Of a stretch of 64,000 bases of DNA, positions 53,587 through 62,237 are shown piece by piece. The notes under the pieces were generated by a model. That model was not told where the DNA came from and made no database searches. It was given only the letters and a program-made list of their open reading frames with translations. The number at the start of each line of letters is the position of its first letter. Positions within the stretch are counted from its first letter, which is position 1. Source of the stretch: Caproicibacter sp002399225 (GTDB taxonomy: Bacteria; Bacillota; Clostridia; Oscillospirales; Acutalibacteraceae); the NCBI GenBank assembly GCA_036756705.1, contig DAIOKN010000002.1, positions 55,704-119,703 on the forward strand, given 5' to 3'. Position numbers and translations under genes: made by a program.

Positions 53587-54771
53587 TTAGCCTTCCATTT
53601 TGACAACAGTAGCAACACCCATACCGCCGCCTACGCACAGCGTGGCAAGACCAAATTCATTCTTTCTCTTCTGCATCTCATACAGCAGGGTTGTGAGGAT
53701 ACGGGCACCGGAGCAGCCAACCGGATGGCCGAGCGCGATGGCGCCGCCGTTGACATTCGTTTTGTCCATATCAAGTTTCAGCTCACGAACAACCTCAATG
53801 GACTGCGCCGCAAAAGCCTCGTTTGCCTCCACAAGATCCATATCGGAAACTTTCATGTTGATCTTCTTCATCAGCTTGTTGGTCGCCGCAATCGGGCCAA
53901 GGCCCATGTAAGCTGGATCCACACCGGCCCAGTCGCCGCCAACCCAAGTTGCCATCGGCTTTACGCCAAGCTCTTTCGCCTTTTCCTCCGACATCAGTAC
54001 CATGGCGCAGCCGCCGTCGTCAATACCGGAAGCATTACCGGCTGTTACAGTCCCGTCCGGTTTAAAGGCAGGCCTTAACTTTTGCAGAACTTCCATCGTC
54101 TGACCGTAACGAATATCTTCATCGGTGTCGAAAGTGACGATCTTCTTCCTCTGCTTTACTTCCATTGGGACAATCTCATCCTTGAATCTTCCGGATTTGG
54201 TCGCCGCTTCAGCACGGTTCTCACTGCGCAGGGCAAACTCATCCTGCATCTGACGGGTGATCCCATACTTTTCTGCAACATTTTCCGCAGTGATACCCAT
54301 GTGGTAATGATGGAAGGTGTCTTCCAAGCCATCATACAGCAGAGAGTCAATCAGTTTTCCGTCACGCATGCGGTAGCCGAATCTTGCATTCTTCAGCAAG
54401 TACGGCGTGCTGTTCATGTTTTCAATTCCGCCTGCAACAATGACATCGGCTTCACCGGCGCGGATCATGTCTGCCGCGACATTGATGCTCTTCAGTCCGG
54501 AGCCGCACATATTGTTCAGAGTGAACGCAGGAACCGAAATCGGTATCCCAGAATAGACGGACACTTGGCGGGCAATATTCTGCCCGACGCCACTCTGGTA
54601 AACGCAGCCGAGGATGACTTCATCCACTTGATCCGGCTGAATGCCGGCGCGTTTCATGCTTTCTTTCACAACCGTAGTGCCAATATCAGCTACTGGAACA
54701 TTTGCCAGGGTCCCGCCGAACTTTCCGATTGCTGTGCGGCACGCGCCTGCTAAAACAATTTTCTTTGACAT
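53587..54771 (-). CDS. thlA: Acetyl-CoA acetyltransferase (thiolase)
   Basis: 394 residues. Catalytic Cys in LNNMCGSGLKS, His in NVNGGAIALGHPVGCSG, Cys in ATLCVGGGMG. Condenses two acetyl-CoA, or elongates acyl-CoA. ATG 54771 has GGAGG nine bases upstream. First gene of the operon; a Rex-like operator covers its promoter. Confidence 0.95.
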   Translation of the reverse strand: MSKKIVLAGACRTAIGKFGGTLANVPVADIGTTVVKESMKRAGIQPDQVDEVILGCVYQSGVGQNIARQVSVYSGIPISVPAFTLNNMCGSGLKSINVAADMIRAGEADVIVAGGIENMNSTPYLLKNARFGYRMRDGKLIDSLLYDGLEDTFHHYHMGITAENVAEKYGITRQMQDEFALRSENRAEAATKSGRFKDEIVPMEVKQRKKIVTFDTDEDIRYGQTMEVLQKLRPAFKPDGTVTAGNASGIDDGGCAMVLMSEEKAKELGVKPMATWVGGDWAGVDPAYMGLGPIAATNKLMKKINMKVSDMDLVEANEAFAAQSIEVVRELKLDMDKTNVNGGAIALGHPVGCSGARILTTLLYEMQKRKNEFGLATLCVGGGMGVATVVKMEG

Positions 54772-54845
54772 TAATTGTTCCTCCATTCTTTCAATCCCAT
54801 AAATTATGCCGGTCTTACTGTAATCTTAAAGTCCTCCAATAGACT

Positions 54846-54863
54846 ATGTTAAATATATCACAA
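54846..54863 (-). promoter_or_regulatory. Rex-like operator over the thiolase promoter
   Basis: The minus-strand sequence TTGTGATATATTTAACAT matches 11 of 14 fixed positions of the clostridial Rex consensus TTGTTAANNNNTTAACAA and overlaps the -10. Redox control by Rex is inferred. Confidence 0.45.
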
Positions 54864-54880
54864 TATGTTTCAATTTGCAA
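54852..54880 (-). promoter_or_regulatory. Promoter of thlA-crt-hbd
   Basis: Minus strand TTGCAA and TATATT with 17-base spacer. Confidence 0.65.
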
Positions 54881-54975
54881 GATGGAATATCAAATTTTAA
54901 ACAAAATTTAGGAAACAAATAACAAATAGAATTCATGAATTTTGAAATTTTTGTTGCTGACACCGAAGGCACGAA

Positions 54976-56157
54976 TTAAATTTCAGAAAGGCAGAAGGAT
55001 TTCTGCTGAAAAAACGAGGCAATTGTTTCATGCGTGCCGTGGACCGAACCCTGCACCAATTCTTTTGAGCCGCCGCCTCTTCCGGAAAAGGCAGCCGATA
55101 ATTCTTTCGCAAGCGGTCTGACATCATACAAACCATTTGAAACGGCATAGCGGTATCCTTCGGAATCGCTGCCGGAAAAGACCGCCGCTGCCGCCGAGCA
55201 GTGCTCTGAGAGAAGCTGGGCAAACCGGCGAAGTTCATTGGGGGTAAGGTCATCTTCAAAAGCCAGAAGATTTCCACAGTCCTGCGAAATGGAATTCACC
55301 TTTTGCTGAAAGACTTCCGACTGGAGGGCAGAAGTTCGCCGCTTCAAGTCCGCATTTTCCGTCAAAAGGCGCTTCGCAGCCTGTGCGATCTCCATTGGTT
55401 TTGCAGAAAGAAGCACAGACACGGCTGAAACATTGTTCTGGCGCTCCCCATAGTCCAAAAGGGCCTGTCCGCCACAGACCATTGTCAGCCTGGTTCCCCC
55501 TTTGTACCGCTGAGAAGAAAGCAGCTTGACAGCTCCGATTTCCCCGGTTCGCGTCACATGCGTTCCACAGCAGGCGCAGGTGTCAAAACCGGGAATCTCC
55601 ACAATGCGGACTTTGCCGGTCAGCTTTTTTTTACTCCGATAATCGATCTTTTCCAGTTCCTGCTCCGACGGATACCATGTTTTCACCTCAAGATTCTTCC
55701 AGACCGCTTCATTTGCCAGCCGTTCAATCAGCGCAAGCTGGTCCGCAGAAAGTTCCCCGCTCAGATCTACCCTTAAAGAAGTTTCTCCCATATGGAATCC
55801 AACATTGTCCACCCCAAACAGACGGTGTGCCAGACCGGAAACAATATGCTCGCCGGAATGCTGCTGCATATGGGCAAAACGGCGCGGCCAGTTTACCCCG
55901 CCAGAGACCCGGGTTCCCTCCGGAATACTTCTGTCCGCCATATGGTAAATAACTCCGTCTTTCTCCTGAACATCCAGAATATTGGCAAAATTTAAAACGC
56001 CCCGATCGGCGGGCTGCCCGCCCCCTTCCGGATAAAAGGCGGTACGGTCCAGGACGATGGAGAACCGGCCGTCCTTTGGAACGCACTGCAGAACCCGCGC
56101 CTGAAAAGTTTTGAGTTCCGAATTTAAATCATATATTTTTTCCGTCGCCTGATTCAT
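54976..56157 (-). CDS. AlaX-type alanyl-tRNA editing protein with DHHA1 domain
   Basis: 393 residues from ATG 56157. The editing domain has AFYPEGGGQPADRG, zinc motif QQHSGEHI and CACCGTHV. A C-terminal coiled segment and DHHA1 domain (FSGRGGGSKELVQG) match the long AlaX-L form. Hydrolyses mischarged Ser-/Gly-tRNA-Ala in trans. The start overlaps the Nudix gene by 29 bases. Confidence 0.87.
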   Translation of the reverse strand: MNQATEKIYDLNSELKTFQARVLQCVPKDGRFSIVLDRTAFYPEGGGQPADRGVLNFANILDVQEKDGVIYHMADRSIPEGTRVSGGVNWPRRFAHMQQHSGEHIVSGLAHRLFGVDNVGFHMGETSLRVDLSGELSADQLALIERLANEAVWKNLEVKTWYPSEQELEKIDYRSKKKLTGKVRIVEIPGFDTCACCGTHVTRTGEIGAVKLLSSQRYKGGTRLTMVCGGQALLDYGERQNNVSAVSVLLSAKPMEIAQAAKRLLTENADLKRRTSALQSEVFQQKVNSISQDCGNLLAFEDDLTPNELRRFAQLLSEHCSAAAAVFSGSDSEGYRYAVSNGLYDVRPLAKELSAAFSGRGGGSKELVQGSVHGTHETIASFFQQKSFCLSEI

Positions 56158-56677
56158 GATTTTTCTTCCTTTCTTCCAGCCATTCATAAAAGTGTGTGCA
56201 GGCCGGCACTAGCACGCCTTGCCGCCGCATGCGTTCGTATTCTGCCCGGCAGACCCAGATGGCCCTCGTCACTTCCTTTGGCTGAAGCCGAAGTTCGGAA
56301 AGCGCCGGATCCTTATTGAAAATCCAGGAGTCGACCCACACATTCCCATCCAGACTGCTGTGCAGCAAAGACGCTTCCTTTTCTGAAAAGGAAACGCCGA
56401 TTTCCTCTTTCAGCTCTCGTAGCATCCCTTGTAGACTGGTCTCCCCCGCCTGCACGCCGCCTCCCGTACATTCCCAGTATCCTCCCCACACTTCATCTGG
56501 ATGCCGTCTGGTCAGCAGGACAAAACCGTCCTGGTTCATAATCCAAGCATACCCCACCAGACGATAATCTCCCTGTTTCATCGGCATGCCGCGGGGCCAG
56601 GTTTTTCCGGTTCTGTTTTTGTCCCGATCGTAGATATCAAAAAACTCCGGCACACGTTTTCCCCTTTCCGTTGACAT
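56129..56677 (-). CDS. Nudix hydrolase
   Basis: 182 residues. Nudix box GGGVQAGETSLQGMLRELKE followed by EIGV (G-x5-E-x7-REUxEExGU), near residue 75. N-terminal EFFDIYDRDKNRTGK resembles the isopentenyl-diphosphate-isomerase/YfcD-like Nudix subgroup. Substrate not predictable. Coupled with the alanyl-tRNA editing gene downstream. Confidence 0.88.
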   Translation of the reverse strand: MSTERGKRVPEFFDIYDRDKNRTGKTWPRGMPMKQGDYRLVGYAWIMNQDGFVLLTRRHPDEVWGGYWECTGGGVQAGETSLQGMLRELKEEIGVSFSEKEASLLHSSLDGNVWVDSWIFNKDPALSELRLQPKEVTRAIWVCRAEYERMRRQGVLVPACTHFYEWLEERKKNHESGDGKNI

Positions 56678-56968
56678 TTTGAGTCTATTATACTCTGCTT
56701 CTTTTTTTCAGACAACCTTATCCATTTTAAGATTGCTATTTTATAGAAAAAATCTTATAATCATTGCCGGAAGGAAAACCTTCTTTGAAAGCGGTCCGCG
56801 TATTGGCTTGGTGTTCTCCTTTCTCACCGGTGTCCGCCGTATCGCTGTGCGGGCAGAATTTGCTCCAACCAAGTTTTTTAGAATGCTGCAAATTATTTCC
56901 ATGGAAATCGGTTTTTTGCCGGAAAACAATCGAAAGCAGCAACATAGGAAGCAGAAAGCAGTGTCTTT
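56678..56968. other. Upstream region of the 57 kb gene
   Basis: No convincing gene; an open frame at 56679-57008 lacks a ribosome site or family match. Confidence 0.3.
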
Positions 56969-57463
56969 ATGGCAAAGCGTCATCCGGTTCTCTTGGCAGT
57001 GGGTCTGATCTTTTTCATCTTGCTGGCTGCGTTCTTTCTAAGTTATAATCCCCTGCAGAAGAAAACTGCAACCGTGGAAAAAGAACTTCGAATCACAATT
57101 CCGTTCTCAGCTTCCATGACAGAATATCATGATACCCGCGGCTGGTTCGGGGATGGAGAAATCAATGCAAAAATCAAGATAAATAATGATGCGGAAAAAG
57201 CGGGGTCGATTCCCGGCATGGAAAACTGGGATTCTCTTCCGATGCCGAAAGACCTCTCTATCCTGATTTTCGGCAATGATATGTTCTCATACGGAAACGA
57301 TAGGATAAGAGAAGCCCAAAATGTAAAAAACGGGCTGTATTATTTCCGGGACCGCAGCGGGCAAAAAGCAACGCCCCTGCTGAACCGCAGCTCTTACAAT
57401 TTTACTTTTGCCCTTTACGATCTAAACTCGGACACACTCTATTTTTACCGCTCTGATTCATAA
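56969..57463 (+). CDS. Membrane-anchored protein of unknown function
   Basis: 164 residues: one N-terminal membrane helix (residues 8-25), then an extracytoplasmic polar domain rich in Asn/Asp with strands such as KELRITIPFSAS, DLSILIFGNDM and NFTFALYD. Not recognised. The ribosome site is weak (AAAGCAG). A terminator at 57538 supports transcription. Confidence 0.55.
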   Translation: MAKRHPVLLAVGLIFFILLAAFFLSYNPLQKKTATVEKELRITIPFSASMTEYHDTRGWFGDGEINAKIKINNDAEKAGSIPGMENWDSLPMPKDLSILIFGNDMFSYGNDRIREAQNVKNGLYYFRDRSGQKATPLLNRSSYNFTFALYDLNSDTLYFYRSDS

Positions 57464-57537
57464 GAAGTGTTTCACAAAAGCGGTTTTGCTGAGCAGCCCT
57501 TTGAAATCAGCTCAGCCGTCAGCGGAAAGACTTTTAT

Positions 57538-57574
57538 AAAAAAGCCGGAAACCATCTTGGTTTCCGGCTTTTTT
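57538..57574 (+). terminator. Terminator after the 57 kb gene
   Basis: AAAGCCGGAAACC with GGTTTCCGGCTTT and six T. Confidence 0.85.
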
Positions 57575-57577
57575 CAT

Positions 57578-57624
57578 TGGAACTACTGGTCCGACTCGAA
57601 CGGACAACCTGCGCATTACGAATG
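57578..57624 (-). repeat. 3' fragment of tRNA-Thr (CGT), attachment-site-like scar
   Basis: The minus strand reads anticodon loop TTCGTAA, 3' anticodon arm, variable loop, T arm GTCCG-TTCGAGT-CGGAC, CAGTAGT and TCCA. The 5' half (D arm, 5' acceptor) is absent and the sequence above is unrelated; only two anticodon-stem pairs survive. A displaced tRNA 3' end like this is what tyrosine integrases leave. Confidence 0.6.
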
Positions 57625-57752
57625 ACGTTATTTGCCTTTTGCATTTTCGTGTATTTAAAATATGTAGGTAGAATGCGGGTTTCCGGGCTTTTATCTTTTG
57701 TGCGCTTTGGCACATAAAAGCTGATTTTTGCAGAAATAAACCCCAAAAATTT

Positions 57753-57778
57753 AGCCCCGCCCATTTCAGGCGGGGCCT
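57753..57778 (-). terminator. Near copy of the 45.2 kb terminator
   Basis: GGCCCCGCC and GGCGGGGCT around a seven-base loop; AAATTTTTGG follows on the minus strand. Confidence 0.5.
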
Positions 57779-57785
57779 TGCTGTT

Positions 57786-57857
57786 TTACCCTTCCGCTTC
57801 CTGCTCTGGCAGCCTTCCCTCAATCTCTTTCAGTTCCGCGTACACTGCTATATATCG
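57786..57857 (-). pseudogene. Truncated copy of the 45-residue coiled-coil gene
   Basis: 23 codons after an in-frame stop: AVYAELKEIEGRLPEQEAEG then TAA, matching the C-terminus of the 47322-47459 protein (ILYAELKNIEKRIPKPE). No start. Confidence 0.55.
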
Positions 57858-58007
57858 TCACACAGCGAAAGGTCTGGCTGCATAATCAGAATATTTGGGG
57901 TGTTCATTCTCTGCACATTCCTTGACTTTTCCACTATATTTTCACGAAATTGTAACTCTATCGATTAAATTCTACCTAAAGTTATCAAAAGCGATAAAAA
58001 AGTGTGA

Positions 58008-58036
58008 CTTTACATGCGTTCATGCAATCTATATAA
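58008..58036 (+). promoter_or_regulatory. Promoter of the LysR gene
   Basis: TTTACA and TATAAT with a 17-base spacer. Confidence 0.65.
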
Positions 58037-58096
58037 TAATTATAATAAAACTAATCAATATATAGTCATTAATGCAGGAGAAAGGACGTCATAAGA

Positions 58097-59023
58097 ATGA
58101 CTCTGCAGCAAATGCGTTATGTCTCCGAAGTCGTCAAAAATGGTTCCATTCGAAATGCCGCAGAAACCTTGTACGTGACCGAACCGAACATCAGCAAGCA
58201 GATCAAAATTCTCGAAAGAGAACTTGGTATCAGAATCTTCGATCAGTTGGGAAACCGTTCCGTCCTTTCCGAAGATGGTAAGCAAATTATACAGTACTTC
58301 AATGAGATACTGTCCAATGTTGAACTCATTAAAGAGAACTTTTCTGCTAAAAGGAAAGCGGACGTAAAGTTTTCTGTAAGCTCACAGCATTATACCTTTG
58401 CCTCCAGTGCTTTCAGTAGTTTACTGAAGGAGCTTTCAACGGACAGTTATCGTTTCAGCCTGCACTATGAACAAACAGTCAATGTCTTTAAATCTGTTTC
58501 CAACCGAAAAAGTGAGATCGGCGTAGTTTTGGAAAACTGTGAGAAAAAGCGTAGCTTTCAAAGACTTTTTGACAGCTACGGTCTGGAGTTTCACCCGCTT
58601 ATTCAAACCAAGGCGCATGTTTTTCTGGCAGCGGATCATCCATTGGCCAAAAAGGAGGAGGTGACAGCCAAAGACCTGGAACCCTATCCATGCATTATTT
58701 ATACGCAAGATGCAGCAACCCCCAATTTTTTGATAGAGGAGGCGCTTCTTCCAAAAATTCTTCCCCAAAAAACCTTACTGATCAACGATCTTTATGTAAG
58801 CGAAGAACTGATTGCAAATTCCCAGGCATATGACATCGGAACAGGACTGCTTGCAAAGAATGTACGGGATCGCTTCTACAGCGCTGTCCTTAAAGACAGT
58901 CCTGATTTTTGTGTAGGCTGGTTGTCCCAAAAAGGAAAAGAGCTCAGCTCTTTGGGAAAACGATATGTAGAGCTTCTGCAGGAAACTGTGCGGGAGATGG
59001 AACGGGACAGCAACGCGCTGTAG
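58097..59023 (+). CDS. LysR-family transcriptional regulator
   Basis: 308 residues. N-terminal HTH MTLQQMRYVSEVVKNGSIRN...EPNISKQIKILERELGIRIF, then a substrate-binding-like effector domain. AGGAGAAAGGA upstream of the ATG. It lies directly before brnQ and the lyase gene on the same strand, so it probably controls them in response to an amino acid. Confidence 0.93.
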   Translation: MTLQQMRYVSEVVKNGSIRNAAETLYVTEPNISKQIKILERELGIRIFDQLGNRSVLSEDGKQIIQYFNEILSNVELIKENFSAKRKADVKFSVSSQHYTFASSAFSSLLKELSTDSYRFSLHYEQTVNVFKSVSNRKSEIGVVLENCEKKRSFQRLFDSYGLEFHPLIQTKAHVFLAADHPLAKKEEVTAKDLEPYPCIIYTQDAATPNFLIEEALLPKILPQKTLLINDLYVSEELIANSQAYDIGTGLLAKNVRDRFYSAVLKDSPDFCVGWLSQKGKELSSLGKRYVELLQETVREMERDSNAL

Positions 59024-59146
59024 AAATCAGCCTGAAGAATGGATCCGTTTTGCAGGAAACCGATGCCTGCCGCTAAACACGCAGAACAAAGCCGTTGGAA
59101 TATTCTTTTCTAATAAATTTTCAAGGACAATACTAAGGTGAGAGTT

Positions 59147-60457
59147 ATGAAAGAAAAAACAAGAAACTGGGCAGTCTTATTTATTGGCTTGGCATTCTTT
59201 GCAACCTACTTTGGCGCAGGCAACCTCGTCTTTCCGCCGATGATCGGTATTCAGACCGGAACTGGCTATCCGGCAGGCTTGGTGGGACTTGCCATTTCTG
59301 GCATTTTCCTGCCGCTGTTCTCTTTGTATGCCATTGCCAAGGCCGGCGAGTCAGTCAAGAGTATTACCGATCATGCATTTAAGAACCTTGATAAAGTTCT
59401 TCTGACTGTTTCCATGCTGCTGTGCGTAACTGTGTCCATTCCCAGAACCGCCGCGGTCGCCATTGAACTTGGCCTACAGGGTACATGGAGTGCGTCTCCT
59501 TACTTCGTGTCCGTCGTGATCTATTTCCTGATCGCATTTTTGTTTGCACGTTCCAAGAGCGGCGCACTGGACAGAGTCGGTAAATTTCTAACCCCCGTGA
59601 TGGTCATCATTCTGTTCATACTGGTCATTGTTGGCATTTTCAATCCGCTGGGAACACCTCAGGCATCGACTGTGGGCAATAACTTTACCTTTGCTTTCCT
59701 GCAGGGCTATCAGACCGGCGATGTCGTCGTTTCTTTCCTGATGTCGGCGGTTTTCATGGAGCAGATCCACAACCATGGCTATCAGCCGGGCAAAGAGACC
59801 AGGCGGACCGCCCTTAAGGCCTGTTTGATTGCATTTATTTGCCTATTTGTGATTTATGGTGGCCTTCTATATTTGGGTGCCACCGTAGGCAGCAAGTATT
59901 CGGCGAATATGGGTAATGCGGCTCTTTTGGTCGCCATCATTAAGGACATCGGTGGTAACTTTGCAATGATTCCGTTTGGCATTGCTGTTGTTCTGGCCTG
60001 CCTCACTACGGCGATTGGCCAGCTGACAGCCGTTGCGGATTTCTTTGAAGGCCTAACGGGAGGAAAGATTAAATACATGATTTTCCTTTGTGCAACCGTC
60101 GTGATTTCTCTGCTGATCGCATCTGTCGGTCTGGACACTATCATCAGCGTTGCGCGACCTCTGTTTGGCTTGGTCTATCCTCTGTGCATTGTACTCGCGC
60201 TGCTGGGTTTCTTCAAAAAGTATGTGCCAAATGATGGTGCCTACAAGGGAAGCATGGCCTTCGTGATGGTTTACTCCGTATTAGATACGATTCTTGCGTA
60301 CGGTGCAAATCTGCCGCTGATCTCCGCCGCGCTCGGCGTTCTCCCACTCTATTCCACGGGGATCGGCTGGGTTGCACCTGCTGTTGTGGGATTTGTTGTA
60401 GGCGCAATTATCTACGGTGTGAAAAATGTGAAGAGGACAGATATTTCTGCGGTCTGA
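59147..60457 (+). CDS. brnQ: Branched-chain amino acid transport carrier BrnQ
   Basis: 436 residues from ATG 59147 (AAGGTG upstream; GTG 59138 possible). LIVCS family with 12 membrane segments: GAGNLVFPPMIG and SVSIPRTAAVA are typical. Sodium- or proton-coupled Leu/Ile/Val uptake. Confidence 0.93.
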   Translation: MKEKTRNWAVLFIGLAFFATYFGAGNLVFPPMIGIQTGTGYPAGLVGLAISGIFLPLFSLYAIAKAGESVKSITDHAFKNLDKVLLTVSMLLCVTVSIPRTAAVAIELGLQGTWSASPYFVSVVIYFLIAFLFARSKSGALDRVGKFLTPVMVIILFILVIVGIFNPLGTPQASTVGNNFTFAFLQGYQTGDVVVSFLMSAVFMEQIHNHGYQPGKETRRTALKACLIAFICLFVIYGGLLYLGATVGSKYSANMGNAALLVAIIKDIGGNFAMIPFGIAVVLACLTTAIGQLTAVADFFEGLTGGKIKYMIFLCATVVISLLIASVGLDTIISVARPLFGLVYPLCIVLALLGFFKKYVPNDGAYKGSMAFVMVYSVLDTILAYGANLPLISAALGVLPLYSTGIGWVAPAVVGFVVGAIIYGVKNVKRTDISAV

Positions 60458-60523
60458 GCTCTTTCTTTAAAACGCAGCATCATACCATAGCTTAACACTA
60501 TTATTTTATTGGAGGTTATCTAT

Positions 60524-61708
60524 ATGTTAGAGAGCAATATGTACGGAAAATCCACCATCAGTATTCATGCAGGTGAACCGAAAGATCAGTACGGCGCAGT
60601 TATCCCTCCCATTTATCAGACTTCCACATTTGAATATAATACCACGTTTGCCGCTGCGAAAGCTTTCGGCGATTTTCACAAGACGAACGGCTATACCCGT
60701 CTCCATAATCCGACCAATACAGTCCTGGAAGAAAAAATGGCCCAGCTGGAGCACGGTAAGTATGCTGTGACTTTTGCCTCCGGGATGGCGGCGATTACTG
60801 GTGCTCTATTTGCTCTGTTGGGTAAGGGCGATCACGCGATTTTTGTAAAGGGAAAGTATTCTGGAACAGAGGAAGTTACAACGATGTACTTCCCAAAGTT
60901 TGGTATTGAATATGACAACTTTGACCCGCTGCACATGGAAGAACTGGAGCCCATGATCAAGCCGAACACTAAGCTGATTTATCTAGAGACCCCGGCAAAT
61001 CCGACTCTGGTCATGGCAGATATTGAGGAAGTTTGCAAAATTGCAAAGCGCCACGGAGTTAAGGTTGCCGTAGATAATACCTTTGCCTCTCCCATTAACA
61101 CGAATCCCATTGATTTTGGTGCGGATATTGTGATTCATAGTATGACGAAGTATATCAACGGCCATGGCGATACGCTCGGGGGCGTCGTAATCTGCAATGA
61201 CTGTGAATATGCCGATGCGGTTCGTTTCGGCTCCCTGATGCATTTGGGCGCGGTCCTCTCTCCAAATGCTGCTTATTTGATCGCACGCGGTTTGAAAACA
61301 CTTGAAGTCAGAATGCAGCGCCATAATGAAAACGCGATGAAAGTTGCAGAATTTCTGAATAATTCCGACAAGATTTCCGTCGTGCGTTATCCGTTCCTAA
61401 AATCCAATCCCCAGTATGCCATTGCAAAGAAGCAGATGCGCGGCGGTGGTGGAATGGTAACCTTTGACGTGGCTGGCGGTCTTGAGGCTGGACAGAAGTT
61501 CATGAATAAGCTGAAACTTGCCAAAATTGCAGTGAGCCTTGGCGATCCAATCACTCTTGTCGAGCAGGCCGCTGCTATGACACATACCATGATCCCCAGG
61601 GAAGATCGTGAAGCAGCCGGAATCACGGATGGCATGATTCGTATGTCGGTTGGCCTTGAAAATGCAGAAGATCTGATTGCAGATCTGAAACAAGCACTGG
61701 AGGATTAA
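60524..61708 (+). CDS. PLP-dependent Cys/Met metabolism enzyme, methionine gamma-lyase type
   Basis: 394 residues from ATG 60524 (GGAGG eight bases upstream). PLP lysine in HSMTKYINGHGDTLGG, cofactor motifs YTRLHNPTNTVLE, FASGMAAITGAL, and VDNTFASP. The fold family covers methionine gamma-lyase, cystathionine gamma-lyase and O-acetylhomoserine sulfhydrylase. The brnQ neighbour favours amino-acid catabolism (methionine to 2-oxobutyrate, methanethiol, ammonia), but this is inference. Confidence 0.88.
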   Translation: MLESNMYGKSTISIHAGEPKDQYGAVIPPIYQTSTFEYNTTFAAAKAFGDFHKTNGYTRLHNPTNTVLEEKMAQLEHGKYAVTFASGMAAITGALFALLGKGDHAIFVKGKYSGTEEVTTMYFPKFGIEYDNFDPLHMEELEPMIKPNTKLIYLETPANPTLVMADIEEVCKIAKRHGVKVAVDNTFASPINTNPIDFGADIVIHSMTKYINGHGDTLGGVVICNDCEYADAVRFGSLMHLGAVLSPNAAYLIARGLKTLEVRMQRHNENAMKVAEFLNNSDKISVVRYPFLKSNPQYAIAKKQMRGGGGMVTFDVAGGLEAGQKFMNKLKLAKIAVSLGDPITLVEQAAAMTHTMIPREDREAAGITDGMIRMSVGLENAEDLIADLKQALED

Positions 61709-61793
61709 TCAGCTCTCTACATAAACTATCTGGCAAATCCACCTTACTGCTATGTGCAATCGCAGTATCTGTTTCAGGAGAAGCGATTTCTCC

Positions 61794-61892
61794 ATGTTCA
61801 GAGCGCCGACTATAATCGGTGGAATTATTGAATGGGTAATTGCGAAGGCATTAGATCAAATCTACAGCAAAATTAGAAATAAGATTAAATAG
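61794..61892 (+). CDS. Amphipathic 32-residue peptide with hairpin-occluded ribosome site
   Basis: Reads MFRAPTIIGGIIEWVIAKAL and continues DQIYSKIRNKIK: a hydrophobic, Gly-hinged N-terminal helix then a cationic tail, net charge about +4. AGGAGA lies 12 bases before the ATG and pairs with TTCTCC that abuts the start (GGAGAA-GCGAT-TTCTCC). Terminator at 61905. It resembles type I toxin peptides or leaderless bacteriocins in size and character, with no family match. It might equally be a phage fragment. Confidence 0.45.
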   Translation: MFRAPTIIGGIIEWVIAKALDQIYSKIRNKIK

Positions 61893-61904
61893 CAATAAAA
61901 AATA

Positions 61905-61928
61905 GGCCCCCGGACTGCTCCGGAGGCC
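61905..61928. terminator. Bidirectional terminator
   Basis: GGCCCCCGGA/TCCGGAGGCC with T-rich flank on the minus strand (TATTTTTTATT), serving the prophage unit and the small peptide gene. Confidence 0.75.
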
Positions 61929-61960
61929 TTTACTCTGTCTATGCTGTTTTCTGCGTGGGA

Positions 61961-62224
61961 TTACGCTGCGCCCTTACTGCCCTGCTTGTCTGTCTGCGGT
62001 GTCTTATCCTGCACGCCCGTAAATTGCCCCGCATCCCCGTTGATCGTGACCGATGCCCCGGCGCTTGCCGAATCAATCAGCCCTTCCCCGGCGATGTACG
62101 CGATGACCGTCGCCCCCGCCATGATGATCGCCGTAATCTGTGTACCCTGATTCTGCGTTCCGCCAAAGGCGACGACAAGCAGCGCCACAAACGACGCGAC
62201 CCCCGCCCCGATCGCGCCGATCAC
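61961..62224 (-). CDS. Phage holin-like membrane protein (possibly frameshifted from the upstream gene)
   Basis: 87 residues from GTG 62224 with two membrane segments (GAGVASFVALLVVAFGG; ITAIIMAGATVIAYIAG) and a polar C-terminus. The frame continues upstream as RPGRWWDKLIAA, a motif that in clostridial phages ends an XhlA-like coiled-coil protein, so it may be the TM half of the next gene after a frameshift near 62250. Confidence 0.5.
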   Translation of the reverse strand: MIGAIGAGVASFVALLVVAFGGTQNQGTQITAIIMAGATVIAYIAGEGLIDSASAGASVTINGDAGQFTGVQDKTPQTDKQGSKGAA

Positions 62225-62237
62225 CGCCGCAATCAGC

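Noticed and set aside
56679..57008. 109-codon plus-strand frame
   Set aside because: No ribosome site, no family resemblance, overlaps the better-supported gene at 56969; composition looks random.
61708..61793. Possible promoter for the amphipathic peptide (TTACTG...TATCTG)
   Set aside because: 16-base spacer and poor -10; too weak to list, the peptide may be read from the lyase transcript.
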